Assembly: GCA_027014065.1 (NCBI GenBank)
Contig: JALWEL010000220.1
Coordinates: 1-6,931 of the forward strand
From: DHVE2 group archaeon
Lineage (GTDB): Archaea > Thermoplasmatota > Thermoplasmata > Thermoplasmatales > Aciduliprofundaceae
Length of the DNA stretch: 6,931 bases
Reading direction: 5' to 3'
A program made the position numbers and the translations under genes. Of the stretch, positions 1 through 5,972 are shown in pieces. The notes below the pieces were generated by a model. The model was not told the DNA's origin, made no database searches, and saw nothing but the letters and a program-made list of their open reading frames with translations. The number at the start of each line of letters is the position of its first letter. Positions within the stretch are counted from its first letter, which is position 1.

Positions 1-526
1 CACCGATGAATCATTGGAGATATTGAAAAAGAAGAAGAATCTGAGGATTGTGGAGATGAAAAATCCCAACGTGGAAAAATACGACCTCAGGCAGCTTCAT
101 TTCGGACTTCTGGTGCAAGAGTGGAACACCAAGAAACTCTACGAAGGGGATGTTGTTTCGAAGAGGATACCCACGGAGAACGAGATGAAAGACATGCTGT
201 TCGCGTGGAGCATCGTGAAGCATGTGAAGAGCAATGCAATCGTTTTCGCAAAGGACGGAATGCTGGTTGGCGTGGGCGCGGGGCAGATGAGCCGCGTGGA
301 TTCCGTCCGCATAGCTGCCATGAAAGCGGGAGACCGCGCGAAGGGAGCGGTGATGGCCTCGGATGCCTTTTTCCCGTTCAGAGATGGAATCGACGAAGCG
401 CACAAAGCCGGCGTGACCGCGGTGATTCAACCCGGGGGCTCAATAAGGGATGAAGAGGTAATTAAGGCTGTGGACGAGCACGGAATGGCCATGATATTCA
501 CATCTTATCGGGTATTCAAGCACTGA
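1..526 (+). CDS. purH: PurH C-terminal part (AICAR transformylase domain), 5' truncated by window edge
   Basis: This is the C-terminal ~175 residues of the bifunctional purine enzyme PurH, or of a stand-alone AICAR transformylase. The domain formylates AICAR to FAICAR using 10-formyl-tetrahydrofolate in late IMP synthesis, in the cytosol. The frame is open from base 2 with no stop, so the gene starts upstream; the TTG at 14 is internal. Visible family motifs are VKHVKSNAIVF (about 215-247; its Asn matches the conserved substrate-binding Asn of the family), GVGAGQMSRVDSVRIA, ASDAFFPFRDG and IQPGGSIRDEEVI, ending with the typical ...FTSYRVFKH terminus. The catalytic Lys-His pair of the family lies earlier in the domain, beyond the window. 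Whether an N-terminal IMP cyclohydrolase domain is present cannot be seen. The stop (524-526) overlaps the ribosome binding site of the AcnX gene, which suggests co-transcription. Many archaea use PurP instead, so a PurH gene is a useful lineage hint. Confidence 0.95.
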   Translation, partial: TDESLEILKKKKNLRIVEMKNPNVEKYDLRQLHFGLLVQEWNTKKLYEGDVVSKRIPTENEMKDMLFAWSIVKHVKSNAIVFAKDGMLVGVGAGQMSRVDSVRIAAMKAGDRAKGAVMASDAFFPFRDGIDEAHKAGVTAVIQPGGSIRDEEVIKAVDEHGMAMIFTSYRVFKH

Positions 527-531
527 GGTGA
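525..531 (+). promoter_or_regulatory. Shine-Dalgarno site for the AcnX large subunit
   Basis: GAGGTGA, complementary to the 3' end of archaeal 16S rRNA, lies 4 bases before the ATG at 536 and overlaps the purH stop codon. It fixes the start of the AcnX gene and indicates translation from a shared purH-AcnX transcript. Confidence 0.75.
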
Positions 532-535
532 GAGC

Positions 536-1699
536 ATGTACCTCACGAAAGAAGAGGAAAAGATAATGGACGGAGAGCAAGGGGAGCAGTACGGGAAGAT
601 GATGCGCATCTTAGTGAAGATGGGAGAGATATTTAAAGCTGAGAGATTGATACCCATAGTCTCCGCGCAGATTTCGGGAGTTTCTTACAGAACAATAGGA
701 GATGCGGGTCTTCATTTTTTAAAATCATTAAGAGGAGTGAAAGTGAGCGTGCCTGCCACTTTGAACCCAATTGCCTTCGATTCGGAGCATCTAAAAGATT
801 TGAAGGTGGATAAGGAGTTTTACGGGAAGCAGATGGAGATTCTAAACGCTTACACGGATATGGGAATTAAACCTACCATGACCTGCACTCCCTATTATTT
901 CGACAACGTTCCCAAATTCGGGGAGCACATTGCGTGGGCAGAGAGCTCCGCGGTGATTTACGCAAATTCGATAATTGGAGCTCGCACGAATCGCGAAGGT
1001 TCTGTAAGTGCTTTAGCATCAGCGATCATAGGAAAAACGCCGGAGTACGGAATGCATGTGGACGAAAATAGAAAAGCCACTCATTTGATCGATGTGAATT
1101 TCGAGATGGGCCCTGAGGACTATCCCCTTTTAGGGTTGCATGTGGGAAAAGAAGTGAACGGAATACCCTATTTGAGAATAATCGGCAACGTGGACGATTT
1201 TAAGTTGATGGGAGCGGCCATGGCCGCTTCCGGAAGCATATCCATGTACCACGTGGAGAATTTCACCCCCGAGTTCAGGCATGCTCTCGGAGATAATGTG
1301 GAGAGAATAATCGTAGAGAGAGGGGATTTGGAAAAATACAGGGGAGAAGAAATTGAGGTTGAGTTAGTGGCCATAGGCTGTCCCCACGTGTCCTCTTCTG
1401 AGCTTAGAAAAATAGCGGAATTTCTGAAAGGGAAGAAAAAGAAAAAAGGGGTGGAATTGTGGATATTCGGAGCGAGAAGCACAATCGAAAAAAATGAGGA
1501 TGCGGTGAAAATCATAAATGATTTCGGGGGCAAGGTTATGCGGGACACATGCGTGGTTGTGAGCAACGCGGGAAAGATATACCATAGAATTGGCACAAAT
1601 TCAGGAAAGGCGGCGCTTTATCTGAGAAAAGAGAGGTTTGGAGGAGCGGAAGTTATCGTACGAGATTTATTCACTCTGCTCAGGAGCGTGGTAGAATGA
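536..1699 (+). CDS. Aconitase X catalytic (large) subunit, probable mevalonate-5-phosphate dehydratase large subunit
   Basis: This is a 387-residue protein of the aconitase X (DUF521) family. Archaeal two-subunit members are known to dehydrate (R)-mevalonate 5-phosphate to trans-anhydromevalonate 5-phosphate in the modified archaeal mevalonate pathway, using a [4Fe-4S] cluster. The protein has exactly three cysteines, each in a conserved setting: Cys117 in MTCTPY, Cys282 in GCPH and Cys339 in DTCVVV. These fit the three cluster ligands. Other family hallmarks are AESSAVIYANSIIGARTNRE (about 135-154), the YGMHVDENR segment (about 171-179) and TNSGKAA (354-360). Length is normal for a separate large subunit. 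The ATG at 536 is supported by the GAGGTGA site just upstream. The gene is coupled to the small subunit by a 4-base ATGA overlap. A Lys-only run (residues 300-304) sits before the last domain. The dehydratase substrate is inferred from family and lipid-gene context; hydroxyproline-type activities of bacterial AcnX are less likely here. Confidence 0.93.
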   Translation: MYLTKEEEKIMDGEQGEQYGKMMRILVKMGEIFKAERLIPIVSAQISGVSYRTIGDAGLHFLKSLRGVKVSVPATLNPIAFDSEHLKDLKVDKEFYGKQMEILNAYTDMGIKPTMTCTPYYFDNVPKFGEHIAWAESSAVIYANSIIGARTNREGSVSALASAIIGKTPEYGMHVDENRKATHLIDVNFEMGPEDYPLLGLHVGKEVNGIPYLRIIGNVDDFKLMGAAMAASGSISMYHVENFTPEFRHALGDNVERIIVERGDLEKYRGEEIEVELVAIGCPHVSSSELRKIAEFLKGKKKKKGVELWIFGARSTIEKNEDAVKIINDFGGKVMRDTCVVVSNAGKIYHRIGTNSGKAALYLRKERFGGAEVIVRDLFTLLRSVVE

Positions 1700-2061
1700 T
1701 TTTAGAAGGCCGTGTGATTTATCCCGGAAATGTGGAAGGGGAGGTTGTAAAATGCAATTCTCCCGTTGTTATTTTAGGGGACATAATACCCGAAAAAGGC
1801 ATCGTAGAAGGGTGCGGAGAAATTCGGGATAAAATATTTGTGTTTCCCCGCGGAGCCGGGAGCACCGTTGGATCGTATACCCTTTACGCTCTGAAATATT
1901 ATGGAACCGCGCCTAAGGCCATGATCGTGCAGGAAGCGGAGCCTATCGTGGTAGCAGGGGCCATAATAGCGGAGATTCCAACAGTTGATGGCGTGGATAT
2001 CGAAAAAATAAGGGAAGGGGATAAGGTAATCGTGAGAGATGGAAAGGTGGAAATTCTTTAG
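1696..2061 (+). CDS. Aconitase X small (swivel) subunit, probable mevalonate-5-phosphate dehydratase small subunit
   Basis: This is a 121-residue DUF126 protein, the swivelling-domain partner that completes the aconitase X active site. The core is clear: VFPRGAGSTVGSY (about 49-61, with Ser56 in the position of the family's catalytic serine), then APKAMI, EAEPIVVAGAIIAEIPTVDG (80-99) and a short beta-rich C-terminus with EGDKVIVRDGKVEIL. Start ATG (1696) overlaps the large-subunit stop TGA (1697-1699), so the two chains are probably made in equal amounts by translational coupling. With the large subunit it would form the heterodimeric Fe-S dehydratase feeding anhydromevalonate phosphate to a UbiD-type decarboxylase, which is not in this window. 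The TAG stop overlaps the stop codon of the convergent gene by four bases, leaving no intergenic space. Confidence 0.93.
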   Translation: MILEGRVIYPGNVEGEVVKCNSPVVILGDIIPEKGIVEGCGEIRDKIFVFPRGAGSTVGSYTLYALKYYGTAPKAMIVQEAEPIVVAGAIIAEIPTVDGVDIEKIREGDKVIVRDGKVEIL

Positions 2062-5000
2062 ATTTTTCCATCTATTACCTCGTTAAGTTTCTCCACATTT
2101 TCCTCTTCTTCCACCTCTTCCACGTTGAACAGGAGTATGGCCTTTGTGATTTTTATATCCTCCTTTATTTCCTTCAGGAATTCTAACATGGAATCAAAGC
2201 CGTTGATTGCATTCATAAAATCGAATGCGTCCCACATTATCACCTTCACTCCTTTGCCTAAATTTTTCTCGATTATCTCCTTCAATTTATCCAGCTCCTT
2301 TGGTTTGATGCTCTTGCTCATGGGCACGTAGGAAATCCATACTATTGTGGTGTTTTTCAAATTATATTCCTTTTTAACTTCGTCTGGGTCTTCCTTGGTG
2401 ATTAGTAGCTTTTTCTCATCGGCGAATTTTGATGCTACCAATGATGCAATCTTAGAAAAATCTCCCCATGCAACGTACACATTTCCCTCTTCGATTCCCT
2501 GTTTTTCCATCTCCACCCTTATGGGTGCGCCGCATCTGGGACAGAAATCATCCTCTTCACTAAGTTCTGCTCCGCAGAACGGGCAAAACTCGGAATCTCC
2601 TTCCTTTTTAGGTTTGAACGCGGTGTTGTAAATATAATCCTTTATTTTGTTCGCAAAGTTCAAGGAAAAACCTGGGATTTCAGCGAGTTCAGAAGGTGAT
2701 GCTTGCATAAGCTCGTATATGCTCCCGTAACCCATGTGGAACAGCATCTCCGCTTTATTTTCGGCGATGCCGGGTATGCTCTGGAACGCTTTAATGACCC
2801 ATTTCTTGAAGAGCGGGTTTATGCCGATAATCACGTCAAAGTCCATTATGGGCCATTCCACCACGTACGCGTATTCCTCGTATTTGAAATCCACGTTTCT
2901 GGCCCTTGTTCTCTCCTTTATCTCATCCACATATCCTTTTAAGATTCTGAGTACGTATTCGTCGGTGGATATGCTCACATCTATAACGTCATCGTATTCG
3001 ATTTCTATGTCCTTTCGCATATAGTTGATTCTTCTAATCACCTCGTTAATCATACGGATTCTCATGGTGGTTATGTCCCTCTCGGAATTCACGTATAGAT
3101 CTCCGTACTTCGCCTTAATTTTAAGGTATCCCTTTGGCACCTTCTCAACGTACTTTACCATGTCCGGTGTAATTCGAATGATGAATCCCTCTATCCCCAT
3201 GGTGTATCCGCCGGTGTTCAAAGCGGCCATAACGTCCTTCACATTCTTTCTCTTTAAAAGAAATGCGATTTTGGGAGCCCATGCACGGTACATCCTGCTT
3301 ATGGCCTCTATATTCGGCTCGATTGTTAGATCCATCTCGTCCCATTTTTCGGTGGAGTTGAAAACCAGAACGTTGGTGAACTTCATAATCCTGCTGGTGA
3401 AATCCTTTATTTCATCCGCGTGCTCGGTGACGAATACTATTTTCTTTATCGGCTCCCTCCTCGGCATGTCCCTCTCTTTCCTGAACCTCATTATCTTACG
3501 AATCACGTCCTTGGCGATTTCCATTCCCTTTATCTCCACAATGTTCTCCACGGTTAACTGATCTATCTCTGCATTGAGCTTCTTGATAAGGCTCGTACTG
3601 AAATCTGGATCGAAGACATAAAACATCTTTATGGCATCGATTATCACTTTGCCAACTATGGGCTCTTTCCTCTTCATTCCTATGTAGAGGTGAGATACGT
3701 CCTTAATAACGAAGTTAGATAAGATTTGAAACGCCTCGGTGAAATTCCCGGAATCTATAAGTTCCATGAATTTCTTTTTAACTTGGTCGTTCTGGTAAAG
3801 AATCCAGTTGTCCAGTATGTCCCTCGGCTCAGTTTCCCCGTATATGTCTGTGTACTTCACTAAGTTTGAAAGTACGTTTCTAAGTTTATCCATTTTTTTC
3901 ACATTATTTCCAATTATGCCCCTTTTCTTTATCAGATATGCGCTCCTTTCGGGTTTTTCCTCTGGGAATTTATGGCGCATCACGTAAGTTCTCTCTGTGA
4001 AGGCTCTTCCGTCGGCCCTCAAAATCTTGTCAATATTTAGGTATCTCTGCCTCTTCTCGTGCAAAAATGCCAGCTTTTGAGACCCATCAGATTCGGTAAA
4101 GTAAACACCCATGGGAATCATTATAGGGTTGTAGAAGAACTTGAGCTCCATTACGTTCCCGCATATCGGGCATTCTTTTATTTTTACCCCGTATTCAAAG
4201 TGCCCGCAGGATTCGCAATATAGAATTGGAATTTTGTATGAACCCACCTCTGAGGATAGGTCAACCTTTCCCTCTTCTAAATTCGCCCTTAATTTTGGAA
4301 TAACGATTTCTTGGAGCGGCTCTCCGCATTTTGGACAGGTTGCTTTCCTAACTACGCTTTTCGTGGAATAGATTACAGTGTAAGAAGAAATCACCTTTTG
4401 GAGATTGTACATGTCCTCTTCCTTAGAGTTTATGAATCCCGTGTTGAAGTCCCCGGTGGTTACGTATCCCACAAGTTTGATTTTTTTCTTAATCTCATCT
4501 ATTTTTCCCGTTTTTATTTCGGATTCTGGAATTTCTATTTCTTTAACCAAAATGTTTTTCATGCTCATGGGGGCTACCCATGTCTCCTTGTCCATCTTAA
4601 CGTACAACAATTCTTCATCTTGGTTTATGGCCACACCTATTGGCTCCTCGCCCTCGGGAATTTTGTCTATGTAGTACAACCTCCTTCCTATTCTCACCCT
4701 TGCGATATTGAAGACTATCTCCTTTTCCTCAAAATTCACCTCGTTTGGAGTGTAATATGAGTTGCAGTGGTCGCAGTAGTACTTTTTCATTTTGAAAACA
4801 TCTATTTTCCCCTCGTCGTAAAGCGAGCCCACGAAATCGTTCAATTGCTCTAAGTAATCTTCCACGTTTATAATGTTGAATGTTTCGTCGATTTCCTTTA
4901 TTTTCTCGATATCCTCATCCTGCAACCCGTACGTGACCACATAAACATCCACATCTTCGCCCTTGAGTTTTAAGAATCTTTTGTAAGAGGAATAGTGTAT

Positions 5001-5087
5001 TAGCTCATCTATTATTTCGTCCGAAATCTTCTCTGCTATTGGGTACGTCAACAACTTGCCGCTCATATATATCGATAACCATAACAT
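2058..5087 (-). CDS. Degenerate isoleucyl-tRNA synthetase paralogue fused to HhH, zinc-ribbon and DUF835 domains
   Basis: This is a 1009-residue protein, probably not an aminoacyl-tRNA synthetase but built from one. By-eye domain order: 1-70, a short N-terminus where the first Rossmann half and HIGH motif should be; 76-109, YLEQLNDF..LYDEGKI..KYYCDHC, resembling the IleRS helix and first zinc Cys pair; about 145-245, a remnant of the editing insert (GVAINQDEELLYVK; VTTGDFNTGF, where the editing His aligns with Asn220); 251-254 and 291-309, further zinc Cys pairs; 358-367, ADGRAFTERT where DGRKMSKS is expected; 424-545, the anticodon-binding helical domain (DNWIL, ALSNF-like segment, RFRKERDMPRREPIKKIV); 588-760, the IleRS C-terminal domain (IEPN, INEVIRRINYMRKDIE, DDVIDV). 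Then follow a helix-hairpin-helix pair (about 770-820, IPGIAENKAEML and IPGFSLNFANKI), a zinc ribbon (Cys835/838/849/852) and DUF835 (about 869-1000, VIMWDAFDF, NGFDSMLEFL). All 12 cysteines form six CxxC pairs. No signal peptide or membrane segment is seen. No Shine-Dalgarno precedes either Met1 or Met8 (5066). A TATA-like box at 5094-5103 fits Met8 better, so the protein may be 1002 residues. Function is unknown; binding tRNA, perhaps as a sensor, is inference. Confidence 0.85.
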   Translation of the reverse strand: MLWLSIYMSGKLLTYPIAEKISDEIIDELIHYSSYKRFLKLKGEDVDVYVVTYGLQDEDIEKIKEIDETFNIINVEDYLEQLNDFVGSLYDEGKIDVFKMKKYYCDHCNSYYTPNEVNFEEKEIVFNIARVRIGRRLYYIDKIPEGEEPIGVAINQDEELLYVKMDKETWVAPMSMKNILVKEIEIPESEIKTGKIDEIKKKIKLVGYVTTGDFNTGFINSKEEDMYNLQKVISSYTVIYSTKSVVRKATCPKCGEPLQEIVIPKLRANLEEGKVDLSSEVGSYKIPILYCESCGHFEYGVKIKECPICGNVMELKFFYNPIMIPMGVYFTESDGSQKLAFLHEKRQRYLNIDKILRADGRAFTERTYVMRHKFPEEKPERSAYLIKKRGIIGNNVKKMDKLRNVLSNLVKYTDIYGETEPRDILDNWILYQNDQVKKKFMELIDSGNFTEAFQILSNFVIKDVSHLYIGMKRKEPIVGKVIIDAIKMFYVFDPDFSTSLIKKLNAEIDQLTVENIVEIKGMEIAKDVIRKIMRFRKERDMPRREPIKKIVFVTEHADEIKDFTSRIMKFTNVLVFNSTEKWDEMDLTIEPNIEAISRMYRAWAPKIAFLLKRKNVKDVMAALNTGGYTMGIEGFIIRITPDMVKYVEKVPKGYLKIKAKYGDLYVNSERDITTMRIRMINEVIRRINYMRKDIEIEYDDVIDVSISTDEYVLRILKGYVDEIKERTRARNVDFKYEEYAYVVEWPIMDFDVIIGINPLFKKWVIKAFQSIPGIAENKAEMLFHMGYGSIYELMQASPSELAEIPGFSLNFANKIKDYIYNTAFKPKKEGDSEFCPFCGAELSEEDDFCPRCGAPIRVEMEKQGIEEGNVYVAWGDFSKIASLVASKFADEKKLLITKEDPDEVKKEYNLKNTTIVWISYVPMSKSIKPKELDKLKEIIEKNLGKGVKVIMWDAFDFMNAINGFDSMLEFLKEIKEDIKITKAILLFNVEEVEEEENVEKLNEVIDGKI

Positions 5088-5093
5088 ATTTCA

Positions 5094-5108
5094 TTAATAA
5101 ATATCTAT
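5094..5108 (-). promoter_or_regulatory. Possible TATA/BRE promoter element for the IleRS-like gene
   Basis: On the minus strand the sequence reads ATAGATATTTATTAA, an AT-rich archaeal TATA-like box with a purine-rich stretch before it. Transcription starting about 27 bases downstream would begin near 5071, a few bases before the in-frame ATG at 5066. That would give an almost leaderless mRNA starting at Met8 and would exclude the ATG at 5087. A second AT-rich stretch (5123-5133 on the minus strand) could instead serve the 5087 start. The sequence alone does not settle this. Confidence 0.4.
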
Positions 5109-5119
5109 CGCTCCAATGC

Positions 5120-5135
5120 GGGAAATTATTATATC
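5120..5135 (+). promoter_or_regulatory. BRE/TATA promoter of the UbiA-GGGP synthase operon
   Basis: GGAAAT followed by TATTATATCC resembles an archaeal BRE plus TATA box. The box centre lies about 27-28 bases before the GTG start of the UbiA gene at 5157. That is the usual distance from TATA to transcription start, so the mRNA would begin at or next to the start codon. No Shine-Dalgarno precedes the GTG, which fits a leaderless transcript. Confidence 0.6.
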
Positions 5136-5156
5136 CTTAACTCCCATCACGAGAAA

Positions 5157-5972
5157 GTGAATCCGTACCTTAAGATATTGAGACCCATGAACTGCATAAT
5201 GTCCTCCGTAGCGGTGCTATTAGTGGGACTCATATCCTCAGGATTAGACTCAATTTTTCAGTGGAAAGAACTTCTTTTCGGAATGCTAACCGTTTTCTTA
5301 GTTACTGCAGGGGGTAATGTTATAAACGATTATTACGATAGGGAAGTGGATAAGATCAACCACCCAGAGAGGCCAATTCCCTCAGGAGAGATTACCCCAA
5401 GAACCGCGGTTATATATTCCGGTATTCTCTTTTCTCTGGCTATTTTCTCATCGTATTTGATTTCCACTTGCGCTCTTCTAATCGCCTCCTATGCTATTTT
5501 CATTCTTCTCCTTTATGAATCTTCGCTCAAATACGAGGGGTTCGTGGGAAATATCGCTGTAAGTCTTCTCGTGGGCATGCTCTTCGTTTTCGGGGGCGCA
5601 ATTTTCGGAAACATGCCACTCATGGCGGTGTTTGCGACCATGGCATTTTTCGCCAATTTAGGAAGAGAAGTGATTAAGGATATCGAAGACATGACGGGGG
5701 ATATAAACAGGCGCACCTTGCCGAAGAAAATCGGAAAGGAAAAGGCAGGAATGGTTGCATTTTCCTCGTTAATAATAGGAGTTGCCCTTAGTCCAATTCC
5801 TTACCTCTATTTCTCATTTTCAATTTATTATATTCTCTCCGTGTTAGTATCTGACGGAATTTTTATATACGCTGCTTTCATTCAATTTAAAGACCCACAT
5901 AAAGGGCAGAAGTACGTGAAGTACGGAATGTTGATGGGTTTGCTATCCTACTTGATTGGGGGATTAACATGA
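5157..5972 (+). CDS. Digeranylgeranylglyceryl phosphate synthase (UbiA-family prenyltransferase)
   Basis: This is a 271-residue integral membrane prenyltransferase of the UbiA superfamily. In archaea this type (DGGGP synthase) transfers a second geranylgeranyl group from GGPP to the C2 hydroxyl of geranylgeranylglyceryl phosphate, the second ether-bond step of membrane lipid synthesis. Both Mg-diphosphate motifs are intact: NDYYDREVD (57-65) and REVIKDIEDMTGD (170-182). The N-terminus MNPYLKILRPMNCIM is typical of archaeal DGGGP synthases and supports the GTG start at 5157. About eight or nine hydrophobic segments are visible (roughly 14-29, 38-55, 84-103, 105-120, 129-151, 155-169, 197-216, 220-244, 256-270). 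Length is normal. It is the first gene of a two-gene operon, overlapping GGGP synthase by ATGA. UbiA members also make quinones and hemes, but the partner gene makes the lipid role by far the best call. Confidence 0.93.
   Translation: MNPYLKILRPMNCIMSSVAVLLVGLISSGLDSIFQWKELLFGMLTVFLVTAGGNVINDYYDREVDKINHPERPIPSGEITPRTAVIYSGILFSLAIFSSYLISTCALLIASYAIFILLLYESSLKYEGFVGNIAVSLLVGMLFVFGGAIFGNMPLMAVFATMAFFANLGREVIKDIEDMTGDINRRTLPKKIGKEKAGMVAFSSLIIGVALSPIPYLYFSFSIYYILSVLVSDGIFIYAAFIQFKDPHKGQKYVKYGMLMGLLSYLIGGLT

Noticed and set aside
11..430. Antisense open frames over purH, and a similar one at 1168-1596 over AcnX.
   Set aside because: They are shadows of genes whose conserved motifs are all in the plus frame. 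No family resemblance is seen in the antisense translations.
1430..1448. A-rich run encoding five lysines in AcnX, considered as a slippery frameshift site.
   Set aside because: The AAAAAAG heptamer is read as AAA AAA G.., not in the A AAA AAG phase needed for -1 slippage. The frame continues normally to conserved Cys339.
2310..2321. An MSKS tetrapeptide (residues 923-926) in the IleRS-like protein, resembling the KMSKS signature.
   Set aside because: It lies inside the C-terminal DUF835 domain, far beyond the anticodon-binding domain, and lacks the DGRK context. It is a chance match.
3025..3561. A 178-residue hydrophobic plus-strand open frame opposite the IleRS-like gene.
   Set aside because: It lies wholly antisense to a well-supported coding region, has no recognisable motif or ribosome binding site, and its hydrophobicity follows from reversed Lys/Glu-rich codons.
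2058..5087. The large minus-strand gene as an ordinary isoleucyl-tRNA synthetase, or as a pseudogene.
   Set aside because: HIGH and KMSKS are missing, so it is not an ordinary synthetase. The uninterrupted 1009-codon frame, intact CxxC pairs and added domains argue against a pseudogene.
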